Shown: positions 1 through 8,426 of the stretch, piece after piece | Layout of the letters: the number at the start of each line of letters is the position of its first letter | Numbering within the stretch: the stretch's first letter is position 1 | Source: Fusibacter paucivorans | GTDB taxonomy: Bacteria; Bacillota; Clostridia; Peptostreptococcales; Acidaminobacteraceae | NCBI RefSeq assembly: GCF_018390735.1 | Contig: NZ_JAHBCL010000015.1 | Coordinates: 1-64,000 of the forward strand | Length of the DNA: 64,000 nucleotides | Direction: 5' to 3' | Translations under genes and position numbers: made by a program | Notes under the pieces: generated by a model | Databases searched by the model: none | The model's input: only the letters and a program-made list of their open reading frames with translations | Told to the model about the DNA's origin: nothing

Positions 1-218
1 GGGTGGCTTAGACATAGTGTAGCCTATCCAGTGATTAGGTCTTTTTGTCATGCATTTTTATTCAATAATTATTCCTTGGAATTATTTTTTTTAAGACTTG
101 ACTTTTTATAGTTAGTCTTTCATAAAGATTTGATGACCCCATCATAACAAAGAAGGACAAATCTGTATTGTAAAAAATCGGCGTTTGCAGTAGTTGACGC
201 ACTGGCAGTGATTATTTA
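1..218. other. Gene-free left edge
   Basis: I see no convincing coding region here. The stretch is AT-rich and has short inverted repeats, for example CCTA/TAGG followed by TTTTT near 22-46 and ATTCC/GGAAT followed by a T run near 72-93. These could be weak plus-strand terminators of a gene left of the window. A perfect 8-bp hairpin (205-225) overlaps the stop codon of the adjacent AraC-type gene but has no T tail. Confidence 0.35.
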
Positions 219-1037
219 TCACTGCGAGGGTGGTTCGCCTTTAATCAAGTAATGCAGCGTCAGCTCATCCTGTACACGCTCAAGCGTTCCCGCCGTCTTG
301 CCTGACATTTTTTTTGTCTGCTTGATTAAGTGCGATTGATCATAATACTGGCTCTTAATATCTTTTCGAAGCGATTCATCTTCAACATTTTTTCGAAATT
401 TGATAATTTCACCATACGCTTTTGGCGATAACCCAACATATTTTTTAAAAAAGCGTTCCAAAGCGCTAACCGAAACATTAAAATAGGCTGCCATTGCCGA
501 TATATTGAGCGCTTCCCAATACGTTTCGACATATGCTGTCATCTCCACCACACGTTCATAACGCCCTCGGTTGTCTTCTCTGCCCGCAGTACAGCACTGT
601 TCGAGATATGCATAAATCTTTTCAATGCGCTGCGGCATGCTTTCAGCTTCCTCAACAGCTGTATACAATGCATCAAGTGAGGATGAAACGGTATCCGCAG
701 CAACTATTTTTTCTGTCAATGCAATACTCGGCGTTTGAAGGCAGGCTAAGACACCTGCTGGCTTTAATGATATCCCAATTTGGTCAACGGTCTCTCCATA
801 ACGAACATGCTTCGCATTTTTGATCTGTCCGATAATAGCGGCATCCGGTATCAGCAGTCCTTGATTCTTATCAATCATATAATAGCGCGATGCAAAATTA
901 AAAATGATATTGACGTGTCCCAGCGGCATGATAATATCATTCTGATTAGCTTCTGTCATATTTTCAATTGTAACTGCCCATATATAATCAACCTCATTTT
1001 TTAGGCTGTGATTCGGTAAAAATTGTCTAATGGTCAT
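219..1037 (-). CDS. AraC family transcriptional regulator
   Basis: The predicted protein of 272 residues has an N-terminal region of about 150 residues resembling the effector domain of DUF6597-type AraC regulators. A C-terminal AraC helix-turn-helix pair follows (about residues 160-250; the helix containing NISAMAAYFNVSVSALERFF is typical). It should be a DNA-binding regulator of unknown target. The start at 1037 is chosen because AGGAG lies 5 nt upstream; the in-frame ATG at 1070 has no ribosome binding site. It stands alone, with no co-directional neighbour close enough to be in the same operon. The ligand cannot be told from sequence. Confidence 0.85.
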   Translation of the reverse strand: MTIRQFLPNHSLKNEVDYIWAVTIENMTEANQNDIIMPLGHVNIIFNFASRYYMIDKNQGLLIPDAAIIGQIKNAKHVRYGETVDQIGISLKPAGVLACLQTPSIALTEKIVAADTVSSSLDALYTAVEEAESMPQRIEKIYAYLEQCCTAGREDNRGRYERVVEMTAYVETYWEALNISAMAAYFNVSVSALERFFKKYVGLSPKAYGEIIKFRKNVEDESLRKDIKSQYYDQSHLIKQTKKMSGKTAGTLERVQDELTLHYLIKGEPPSQ

Positions 1038-1171
1038 AAAAACTCCTATTATAACTGCTTTGACAATCACATTGCCGTATGACGGCTTGCTCAGTCTGTT
1101 TTCTTATTCACTTGCTATTAATATGTTACCCATTTCTGAACGCGTTTACTAAGGTAATCGTGCAAGTCCTT

Positions 1172-1474
1172 TTACTGCAAAATTTGCTTGATAAAAAGTG
1201 AAAGCTCGCTGATTAAAGCGAGACCAAAAGAAACATTGAGAAGACGCCTATTCTGAAAATGTTTGATATGGCGAAGCGCAGCTTCAACGATTAAGACACC
1301 TGATACAAAAAATGAAAGATGTGCCAGCAGTTGCATCCCTTCAACCAAGTCAAAATAGTAATGGCTGAAAAAGAAGCCCGATCCAATAAAAATAAGTTGT
1401 ACGAGACTAATGGTGATAAGAATTCTGAGCATCAATGTCACCTGTTCAGAATCCAGCCAATTCATGCGTTTCAC
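1172..1474 (-). CDS. Small membrane protein of unknown function
   Basis: This 100-residue protein has three hydrophobic stretches (about residues 14-36, 48-66 and 80-98), consistent with three membrane passes. A short basic loop (RHIKHFQNRR) lies between the second and third. I do not recognise a family. The start is GTG at 1474 because AGGAGG lies 7 nt upstream; the ATG four codons in would be about 16 nt away. It appears monocistronic. A 14-bp tandem repeat (cattttttgcaatt, twice) lies upstream at 1599-1626 and has no evident role. Confidence 0.65.
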   Translation of the reverse strand: MKRMNWLDSEQVTLMLRILITISLVQLIFIGSGFFFSHYYFDLVEGMQLLAHLSFFVSGVLIVEAALRHIKHFQNRRLLNVSFGLALISELSLFIKQILQ

Positions 1475-1700
1475 GAGGTTGCCTCCTATTCTGTCCGATA
1501 TATTTATTGTAGCGTATGCCCATTACAAGACACTGAGAGTTTTCTTAAAATCCCATTAAAAAAGGAATAAGCCCTTATCATTTGCCTATCCCTTATTACA
1601 TTTTTTGCAATTCATTTTTTGCAATTCATTAAAGCGATCTTCGCATAAAGCCAAATAGACGGCCTTCATCATTCAGTATGCCGCTTTATCCTTCAGCATC

Positions 1701-2606
1701 TCATTCGCCGATAAGCTGTACTTCTCGCTCCAGTCTTACATGCGCATGATCATACACGACCTTTTGGATAATGCCGATGAGTGTTAGCACGTCTTCACAA
1801 GTTGCCTGTCCTCTGTTGACAACAAAACCGCAATGCTTCTGCGAAACTTGTGCGTCACCATATCGAAGTCCTCTCAATCCTGCCGTTTCAATTAACTGTC
1901 CTGCAAAATGACCTGTCGGACGTTTAAAGGTGCTGCCTGCACTTGGCAGTTCCAAAGGCTGCTTCGATGTCCTGCGCATCGTATAGTCATCCATTTCTGA
2001 TTGTATTGTCTCTCTCTGAAGCTTATGGAGTGTTAAGCCGCATCTTAAAACAACATACCCCTTCGCTTTGACAATACTGGTTCGATAACCAAACTGCATG
2101 GCTTCCGGTGTCAGTCTGATGATATCCCCCTCCGGTGTCAATGCTTCCACCCATGTGACAACATCTTTCATCTCACCGCCATAAGCACCTGCATTCATAA
2201 AAATGGCGCCACCCAACGTGCCGGGAATCCCCGATGCAAAAGCCAGTCCTGAGAGCGATGCTTCTTTCGCTTCATTTGCCAGCATCGACAACAAAATACC
2301 TGCTTCTGCCACCAGTTCTGTTCCTTTAACGGTTACCTGACTAAAGGGGGCCGAAACCTTGATAACCGCACCGCGAAATCCCTTATCCGTTACAAGGACG
2401 TTTGAACCATTGCCGAGAATGACATAGGGAAGCTCTGCCTTACGGCAGAGCTCAATAGCCATTGCGATTCCATCCACTGATCCCGGTATTATGAGAATAT
2501 CAGCTTTACCGCCTATTTTAAATGTCGTGTGATTCTTTAAAGGTTCATGGTATTGAATCGTACATTGCGGGTCAATTGCCATTAAACTTTGAAAATCGAC
2601 TGTCAT
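1701..2606 (-). CDS. murB: UDP-N-acetylenolpyruvoylglucosamine reductase MurB
   Basis: MurB is a cytoplasmic FAD enzyme that reduces UDP-GlcNAc-enolpyruvate to UDP-MurNAc with NADPH in peptidoglycan synthesis. The 301 residues carry the FAD-binding GNGSNVLV loop and the GIPGTLGGAIFMNAGAYGGE segment. YRTS supplies the conserved arginine region, and GSTFKRP supplies the catalytic serine of the shorter type II enzymes. The C-terminal LEREVQLIGE carries the conserved glutamate region. AAGGAG lies 6 nt before the ATG. It begins 50 bp after panD on the same strand, so it may be the last gene of the pan operon. Confidence 0.95.
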   Translation of the reverse strand: MTVDFQSLMAIDPQCTIQYHEPLKNHTTFKIGGKADILIIPGSVDGIAMAIELCRKAELPYVILGNGSNVLVTDKGFRGAVIKVSAPFSQVTVKGTELVAEAGILLSMLANEAKEASLSGLAFASGIPGTLGGAIFMNAGAYGGEMKDVVTWVEALTPEGDIIRLTPEAMQFGYRTSIVKAKGYVVLRCGLTLHKLQRETIQSEMDDYTMRRTSKQPLELPSAGSTFKRPTGHFAGQLIETAGLRGLRYGDAQVSQKHCGFVVNRGQATCEDVLTLIGIIQKVVYDHAHVRLEREVQLIGE

Positions 2607-2656
2607 GTGCTGCTCCTTTTCAAGTATTGCCGTATTATTTAATATTGTAGCACAGC

Positions 2657-3040
2657 CTACTTGATATCTCCATGTTTTTCAACGTGATCAATTTCAACAA
2701 TGCGGTTTTGATCATCCAAAAAAACGACATTGGGTTCGAATGATTTTGCCTCTTCTGCGGTCATCATCGCATAGGCAATGATAATGACGGTATCGCCTGG
2801 CTGGACCAGACGCGCCGCAGCGCCGTTCAGACAGATGACACCGCTGTTCGGTTCACCTGCAATTGTATAAGTTTCAAGACGTGCGCCGTTATTGTTATTA
2901 ACGATTTGAACTTTTTCGCCGGGCAAAATATTCGCTGCATCCAGCAAGCTGCTGTCTATGGTGATACTTCCCACATAGTTTAAATTCGCTTCTGTTACCG
3001 TCGCACGGTGCAATTTACTTTTAAACATGTTCAAAAACAT
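2657..3040 (-). CDS. panD: Aspartate 1-decarboxylase PanD (proenzyme)
   Basis: PanD makes beta-alanine from L-aspartate for pantothenate. It is translated as a proenzyme that cleaves itself between Gly24 and Ser25 to create a pyruvoyl cofactor; here G24-S25 is present. K9, R54 and Y58 also fall at the positions known from the E. coli enzyme. The length of 127 residues is typical. GGAGG lies 6 nt before the ATG. The 145 nt between panC and panD contain a hairpin (TAGCGGT/ACCGTTA on the transcribed strand) but no clear second promoter. Confidence 0.97.
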   Translation of the reverse strand: MFLNMFKSKLHRATVTEANLNYVGSITIDSSLLDAANILPGEKVQIVNNNNGARLETYTIAGEPNSGVICLNGAAARLVQPGDTVIIIAYAMMTAEEAKSFEPNVVFLDDQNRIVEIDHVEKHGDIK

Positions 3041-3185
3041 GGTTGACCTCCAATATACTTCTCTCTAATGCCTATAACGGTTCGCTAGAATGCCTACCGC
3101 TATCTTCTTGGTAAAACATTTCAACAATTTGATAAACTGCCTAGCTTCATATTCTATATTCATCATCGCGTTTCAAGAATAGGCC

Positions 3186-4037
3186 TCACACCACGATGAA
3201 TCTCATATTGTCAATGAGTCGCGTCTTGCCTATGCGAACAGCCATTGCAATAAGCACTTCACCTCGAATGATATCAAGGTCTTCCAGCGAACGCGCATCG
3301 ACAATCTGAATGTAATCAACAGTAGCCGAAGGTGCTGTTTCAATGTGCTTTTTCATAATTTCAATAACTGCTGACGCTTCCTTTGTGCCCTGATCAATCG
3401 CCTGCTTCGCAATTTTAAGCGACTGGCTCAATACCAACGCCTCTTTTCGCTGTGTTTCACTTAGGTACGTGTTTCGAGAACTCATGGCCAACCCATCCGC
3501 TTCGCGTACGATTTCACAAGGAACAATTTCCAGATCATAGTTCAAATCCCGTACCATTTTCTGAATAACAGCCACCTGCTGGGCATCTTTTTGACCAAAG
3601 TAGGCTCTTGTCGGTGCAACAATATGAAACAGTTTCGTAACGACTGATGTAACGCCTTTAAAATGCCCCTCTCTGGAAGCACCGCAAAGCGTCTTTGTAA
3701 TATTGCCTTCAGCATTGACATACGTACTGTAACCCGTTGGATACATTTCTGACACAGATGGTGTAAAGACGATGTCGACACCAACGGATTCGCACTTCGC
3801 CAAATCGGCTGCAAGATCTCTCGGATAGGATTCAAGATCCTCATTTGGCCCAAATTGTGTCGGATTGACGAAAATACTGACAACTACCAACTCATTTTCC
3901 ATTCGCGCCCGCTTCATCAGAGACAGATGTCCATCGTGAAGGAAGCCCATTGTCGGGACCAGCCCTACTTCCTGTTCTTTTAACTTGGCATTTTTGACGG
4001 CGGCCCTTACGGCTTCAACGGTTTCTAAGACTCTCAT
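3186..4037 (-). CDS. panC: Pantothenate synthetase PanC
   Basis: PanC condenses pantoate and beta-alanine with ATP to give pantothenate. The 283 residues have the ATP-binding PTMGFLHDGH motif (28-37) and the FVNPTQFGPNEDLESYPRDL segment for pantoate binding. The GQKDAQQ and MSSRN (KMSKS-like) motifs are also present. It follows panB by about 20 bp, with an AGAGGTG-type ribosome binding site, which supports co-transcription. Confidence 0.97.
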   Translation of the reverse strand: MRVLETVEAVRAAVKNAKLKEQEVGLVPTMGFLHDGHLSLMKRARMENELVVVSIFVNPTQFGPNEDLESYPRDLAADLAKCESVGVDIVFTPSVSEMYPTGYSTYVNAEGNITKTLCGASREGHFKGVTSVVTKLFHIVAPTRAYFGQKDAQQVAVIQKMVRDLNYDLEIVPCEIVREADGLAMSSRNTYLSETQRKEALVLSQSLKIAKQAIDQGTKEASAVIEIMKKHIETAPSATVDYIQIVDARSLEDLDIIRGEVLIAMAVRIGKTRLIDNMRFIVV

Positions 4038-4057
4038 TCTTCACCTCTTGGTCTTGC

Positions 4058-4888
4058 TTAATAAAGCTTTTCTAATACTTCTTCATTTATTTTAAACGTA
4101 TGCTTTTCTTCTGGAAAAGCACCTGATTTGACTTCTTCACAATACGCTTTTGTCGCATCTTGAATAGCAACTTTTAAGTTGGCGTACGTCTTAACAAACT
4201 TTGGACTCAAAGCATCATACATGCCCAACACATCCTGAATTACCAACACTTGACCGTCACAGCCATTGCCTGCACCGATGCCGATTGTCGGAATACTAAT
4301 CGCTTCTGAAATCATCTTGGCGAGTTTAGCCGGCACACATTCCAGTACAATACCAAAGCAACCCAGCGATTCAAGCAGTTTTGCTTCTTCAATAAGTTTG
4401 CGTGCCTGTGTTTCAGATTTGCCTTGTACTTTAAAGCCGCCCATCATGTTGACAGATTGCGGCGTCAGACCCAAATGGCCAAGCACGGGAATTTGAGCGG
4501 CTATAATCGCTTCGATTTTATCCCTTACGGCAAATCCGCCTTCGAGTTTAACAGCATGTGCACCCGCTTCCTGAATAAATCTTCCGGCATTTAAAACAGC
4601 CGCTTCCGGTGTTGTATGATATGAAAGGAAAGGCATATCGGCAATGACCATTGCCTGTTTTGCCGCTCTCACCACTGCTTTAACATGGTGAAGCATATCT
4701 TCCATCGTCACGGACAGCGTGTTCTCATAGCCGAGCATCGTCATGCCAAGAGAGTCGCCAATGAGCAGACTATCGACACCTGCATCATCTAGAAGCTTGG
4801 CCATACTATAGTCGTATGCCGTCAACATGGTGATTTTTTCACCCTTTGCCTTCATTTCTAAAAATGTGCTGACACTCTTTGTTGCCAT
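4058..4888 (-). CDS. panB: 3-methyl-2-oxobutanoate hydroxymethyltransferase PanB
   Basis: PanB transfers a hydroxymethyl group from 5,10-methylene-THF to 2-oxoisovalerate, giving ketopantoate. The 276-residue TIM-barrel protein keeps the metal and substrate residues D45 (LLIGDSLG), D84 (VIADMPF), K114 (AVKLEGG) and the catalytic-region glutamate near 183. Its ribosome binding site AAGGAGG is embedded in the last codons of the preceding gene (Lys-Glu-Asp-stop), so translation of the two is probably coupled. It uses the C1-folate that other genes in this window produce. Confidence 0.97.
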   Translation of the reverse strand: MATKSVSTFLEMKAKGEKITMLTAYDYSMAKLLDDAGVDSLLIGDSLGMTMLGYENTLSVTMEDMLHHVKAVVRAAKQAMVIADMPFLSYHTTPEAAVLNAGRFIQEAGAHAVKLEGGFAVRDKIEAIIAAQIPVLGHLGLTPQSVNMMGGFKVQGKSETQARKLIEEAKLLESLGCFGIVLECVPAKLAKMISEAISIPTIGIGAGNGCDGQVLVIQDVLGMYDALSPKFVKTYANLKVAIQDATKAYCEEVKSGAFPEEKHTFKINEEVLEKLY

Positions 4889-4889
4889 A

Positions 4890-5780
4890 TTAATCCTCCT
4901 TAAGTCGATTGAGCAACTGATCGCTTAACGTCCTCGATAACCCCTTTGCATCCGCCAGTGCAAGCGTCCGTCGGCCTAGCGCTTTGTAAAGCACTACATC
5001 TTCCCCCGACAGTTTTGCAAGATGCTTTTCTACGGTATGGACATCCCCTCTTGCGATAGGACCCGTTAGGGCATCTACCGTTCCCAAGCGATCAATGTTA
5101 TCAATGGTACCTTGGATTAATGGAAATAATGCTTTCATTGCAAATCGCTGATCACAACCTATTTTTTCAAACTGGCTGAGTGCGAAATCCAGTGTTGCGA
5201 CGAGATAATTAGAGCTAATCACCGCGGCCGCATGATAAAGTGCTTTATCTTCCGCCAGCATGACAAAGTGCTCATAATCAGCGCGATTCATGAGGTCAAT
5301 AACCTTTTGCGCTGATGGCGTTGAGGCGATCGGCTGACCGTCGGTATGCGTCAATCCGGTTCCCTCTACACTAAAAACTGTCTGCCCCAGCAATTTTAGC
5401 GCCTGTTCAACAGAAGCAAATGCTTGAAGCGGATGAATGGCATAGCCTGATGCGCCTTTCTCAAAGAGCGGCGCAATTAGCTCAGACGCGTGAACACCAC
5501 TGGTATGTGCAATGATCTTGTCATCAAACCGCATCGAAATTGTAAGGAGTAAATTGACAACACTTTGGATAGCATCATCATTAACGGTTAAAAACACAAA
5601 ATCACACGCTTTGACGAGTGCTTCAGCTGACTTGAATGCTACACCGCCAACGACTGCTACCGCCTCCTCAGCATGATCCAATGTTTTGCTGTAATAGCCG
5701 ATAACATTAAAATGCTTACGATGTAAATCCTGTCCAAGCGAGCGTCCCACTCTGCCGGCGCCAATAAATCCAATTTTCAT
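4890..5780 (-). CDS. panG: Rossmann-fold DUF2520 protein, probable ketopantoate reductase PanG
   Basis: The 296-residue protein starts with a dinucleotide-binding [13 protein letters not shown] loop, continues through a Rossmann fold, and ends in an all-helical half. This layout is that of the DUF2520 family. A ketopantoate reductase of a type distinct from PanE, named PanG, is known from Francisella and has relatives in Clostridia. Being the first gene of a panBCD operon that otherwise lacks a reductase makes that role likely. The start at 5780 is chosen because GGAG lies 6 nt upstream; the ATG at 5792 is itself part of that site. Assignment to PanG is inference from fold and context. Confidence 0.7.
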   Translation of the reverse strand: MKIGFIGAGRVGRSLGQDLHRKHFNVIGYYSKTLDHAEEAVAVVGGVAFKSAEALVKACDFVFLTVNDDAIQSVVNLLLTISMRFDDKIIAHTSGVHASELIAPLFEKGASGYAIHPLQAFASVEQALKLLGQTVFSVEGTGLTHTDGQPIASTPSAQKVIDLMNRADYEHFVMLAEDKALYHAAAVISSNYLVATLDFALSQFEKIGCDQRFAMKALFPLIQGTIDNIDRLGTVDALTGPIARGDVHTVEKHLAKLSGEDVVLYKALGRRTLALADAKGLSRTLSDQLLNRLKED

Positions 5781-5836
5781 GTTCTTCTCCATTCTAAAGA
5801 TTCATTGATACTTTAAACCTTTTTCTCCATTTAAAA

Positions 5837-5981
5837 AGCTCTTTTTGCACAAGACAAAAAGAGCTATGGTATCATAACCTTGCTATTCCTGTCTCGGGCA
5901 TATGCTCAGAGCAGTATTTGTTTTTTATACATTTTCGTGCGTTCTAAATCCAAATTGCGTATAGTCCATTAGGTACTATCG
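5837..5981 (-). promoter_or_regulatory. Candidate pan-operon riboswitch/attenuator leader
   Basis: Between a promoter and panG lies a structured leader of about 200 nt. A terminator hairpin (5837-5865, 11-bp stem AGCTCTTTTTG/CAAAAAGAGCT, followed by U5) stands 57 nt before the start codon. Its 5' arm lies within CAUAGCUC (5861-5868), which can instead pair with GAGCAUAUG (5899-5907): eight pairs around a single bulged A. The two structures exclude each other. A second hairpin at the RNA 5' end (5961-5979) also carries one bulged A. A candidate RNA motif called pan is known upstream of pantothenate genes; membership is inference here. Confidence 0.55.
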
Positions 5982-5986
5982 CATTT

Positions 5987-5995
5987 ATTATAACA
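5987..5995 (-). promoter_or_regulatory. Extended -10 promoter for the pan operon
   Basis: The minus strand reads TGTTATAAT, a perfect extended -10 (TGnTATAAT). No good -35 element lies at the usual distance, as is common for extended -10 promoters. Transcription would begin near 5981, right at the first leader hairpin. Confidence 0.6.
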
Positions 5996-6035
5996 CACTA
6001 TCTAAAACAAAATATTACTTTTTTTTAACAATTAT

Positions 6036-7403
6036 TTAACCAAACAAGACTGACGCTAATATTTCAACAGCTTCTGCACGTGTATAGGTTTCGCTTGCAG
6101 GCTCTTTCACATAAGCGTGATGGCTTCCAACCGCTTTGGCAACGCCACCAATAAAATCAACCATAAACTCCATCGACACCTCTGCCTCTGCATTGACGGT
6201 TCCAATACGATTTAAATACCCCATTGACCGTGCATACGCTAGATGCTTCGCATATGATGCTCTGTACTTTCGAACGTTCAGCCGCTTATCCCGTGGTTCC
6301 GAAAGCAGTTCCTCCCGCAGCATTTTATAATAATCTCTGGGCGTTACCATCGTGACGAGTTCACCAATGGTCATTTTCCGGTTTGGCTGAAAAGTGTTAT
6401 TGCGATAACCTACAATAAAGCCCGCATGATCCATGCTGCGTGCCGCTTCAAAGCCCGGCATGCCCTCACCAAAATCTTCAAATGGGGACAAATCTAGCAG
6501 TTCTGCCACAGAGACGACTTCATAATCATAGGATTCAAGCAGCGCGAGTTGCTTTGACAGCGCATCGGCGATTGGTGTTTGAAGCGACATATTACAGCCG
6601 TCTTTCTGAAAAATAATCTGTCCATTTAAGGCATTTGGATCGCGTTCAAGCAATTCTCGCATTGGCGCTACCATTGCCTCAACATCCTTTTCATAGTTGC
6701 CGCTCGACGGCATCCATCCGCCGCCGTCATAACTAGCCGCCATATAATGATAACCCATAATGGCATAGGCATCATAGGCATCATAACCGTCTTTGATACG
6801 GTCGATATAGTGAGGCGGGCGCGCAAACCGCATCCCATTTCCAGTGAGCGCTTCGACGGCATCCTCTAAAGTCGTTAAGTCCTCAACAACTTCAATGAGA
6901 TTATGAAAAGTTTCCCGCTTGCCATAGACCATTCTATTTTTGCCGAACAAAACATGCCGATAACCGTGATTAGCCAGTTGATGGCCAGATTCGAACAGCG
7001 CTTTCACCAGCTCTGGCTGATTCGCCGCACCCGCTAATGCATCTCTTTCAAAATCAGGATAATGATCGTGCTTACGCCCTCCCCAGCTTGCAGTATGCAG
7101 CTTACCGCGCTGATCTGGATAATTGTCAGCCGTTGTGCCAATAATATCAAAAGTTCCCTTTGCGCCGTAGGAACGAAGGATCTCATTTATTTGCATTGTC
7201 AGCCCTTTCCCAGTTGCCGCAGTATCGGGCGATGGCGCCAATGCACTGGGACCGTCATCAAAGGTCATGGCGCATATGCGTTTTGAAGCTAAAGGATATA
7301 CGCGCTCAATGCGCCTTACAGGCGAAAGAAATTTTCCAGCGCGATCTTTTTTGATTTGCTTAAACTGACGATTTATCTTTCTCAAACTATCGTATCCAAT
7401 CAT
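6036..7403 (-). CDS. NodB-type polysaccharide deacetylase with SLH-like C-terminus
   Basis: The 455-residue protein carries the NodB signatures of carbohydrate esterase family 4: TFDDGP at 47-52, the metal-binding NHGYRH (H146, H150), and RFARPPH at 192-198. Such enzymes remove N-acetyl groups from cell-wall or exopolysaccharide sugars. From about residue 320 there are degenerate S-layer-homology segments (FIVGYRNNTFQPNRKMTIGE and a final YTRAEAVEILASVLF), which normally anchor proteins to the wall. Oddly, no signal peptide is visible at the N-terminus. It is followed on the left by the pan leader. Confidence 0.8.
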   Translation of the reverse strand: MIGYDSLRKINRQFKQIKKDRAGKFLSPVRRIERVYPLASKRICAMTFDDGPSALAPSPDTAATGKGLTMQINEILRSYGAKGTFDIIGTTADNYPDQRGKLHTASWGGRKHDHYPDFERDALAGAANQPELVKALFESGHQLANHGYRHVLFGKNRMVYGKRETFHNLIEVVEDLTTLEDAVEALTGNGMRFARPPHYIDRIKDGYDAYDAYAIMGYHYMAASYDGGGWMPSSGNYEKDVEAMVAPMRELLERDPNALNGQIIFQKDGCNMSLQTPIADALSKQLALLESYDYEVVSVAELLDLSPFEDFGEGMPGFEAARSMDHAGFIVGYRNNTFQPNRKMTIGELVTMVTPRDYYKMLREELLSEPRDKRLNVRKYRASYAKHLAYARSMGYLNRIGTVNAEAEVSMEFMVDFIGGVAKAVGSHHAYVKEPASETYTRAEAVEILASVLFG

Positions 7404-7548
7404 AGCCTTTCCTCACTCATCTCTTCCTATTCGTTAAACCTTCAATTTCATAATGGCTACAGCAGCCTGTATTAATCCCATCTTAATGTCATTTTACAGA
7501 TCTGCTTTCAAAAGTGCCTCAGTTGGGGCATTATCACATGACTGATCA

Positions 7549-8379
7549 TTACTGATCTCTCAGCGCCTCCACAGTCTCACCATAATAAGTCATAATCAAT
7601 CCTTCCAGTGCTCTTCCCGATGGATTGAGGGCTAAAAAAAGACTGTATAAAAGTTTCACGGCATTTTTTAAAAGTGCAACGGGGTTTTTCTGACAAATCG
7701 CCTTGTATCCTTGACTTATGCACTCATACATGGGATGCGTCGGAAAACCAAATGCCTGCGTTTGATAAGCGGCAAACTGCTCCAGTGAAAAAACATCTCT
7801 TGGGCAGTCAATTTCCAAATAGGCATTGCCCACTTCCATAGGTAAATGTGCATCACTACCTGCGACAATTGGTTTACCATATTTTTTTGCCGCTTGTACA
7901 GCCAGCGCATTTGCTTGAAAATTATTTCGCAAATAAGCTGAGCGCGCATTATATACTTCTATGGCATCCACCGCTTGAAGCAGTTCTTCTGAAGGCTGCT
8001 TTCCCTTGATGCGATACGGATGCGCCAAGATAATAAAAGCATCCTGCAAACGCGCCGCCTCAATAACAGCGGTACATTGATAACGTCTGTCTTCACACAT
8101 TAGAATTGCTTCAAGGGGCGTTCGCAATCCCAGCACAATCAAATGGCCGCACTCGGTTGAGTATTCTGCCCCCCTTATAATGAGCGGCCGACTTTTGGGA
8201 TCTATATTCCTATAATGCGTTTCGATCACCTCGTTAAGTGTTTCAGCCTCAGACATATTATTGTGATCAACAATGACGACCCCATCTAATCCACGAAGGT
8301 CAACGCGTTCCAATATCGTTTCAAACTGCATATAGGAATCTAATGAAATTGCTGAATGAACATGAAAATCTATCTTCAT
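7549..8379 (-). CDS. PHP-domain metal-dependent phosphoesterase
   Basis: The 276 residues begin with the PHP metal-binding signature DFHVHSAISLDS. They continue with VDHNN, GAEYSTECGHL, ILAHPYR and a late GSDAHLP motif, so all the histidine/aspartate positions of the trinuclear site seem present. The family includes small-molecule phosphatases and nucleases; the substrate is not known. GGAG lies 7 nt before the ATG. It follows the ATP-grasp gene by 47 bp and precedes the deacetylase, so a three-gene envelope-related operon is possible. Confidence 0.8.
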   Translation of the reverse strand: MKIDFHVHSAISLDSYMQFETILERVDLRGLDGVVIVDHNNMSEAETLNEVIETHYRNIDPKSRPLIIRGAEYSTECGHLIVLGLRTPLEAILMCEDRRYQCTAVIEAARLQDAFIILAHPYRIKGKQPSEELLQAVDAIEVYNARSAYLRNNFQANALAVQAAKKYGKPIVAGSDAHLPMEVGNAYLEIDCPRDVFSLEQFAAYQTQAFGFPTHPMYECISQGYKAICQKNPVALLKNAVKLLYSLFLALNPSGRALEGLIMTYYGETVEALRDQ

Positions 8380-8426
8380 ATTTTTACTCCAAGTTGAAAG
8401 GCGATGCTTTCACTGTGATGCTAATT

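Noticed and set aside
1-60. GGGTGGC-like start of the window as a T-box or aptamer remnant
   Set aside because: No other T-box elements follow and there is no downstream plus-strand gene.
1038-1060. TATAAT just upstream of the AraC-type gene as its promoter
   Set aside because: It would start transcription inside the ribosome binding site, and no suitable -35 is present.
1599-1626. 14-bp tandem repeat as a CRISPR or integration site
   Set aside because: Only two copies with no spacer, and no cas or integrase gene nearby.
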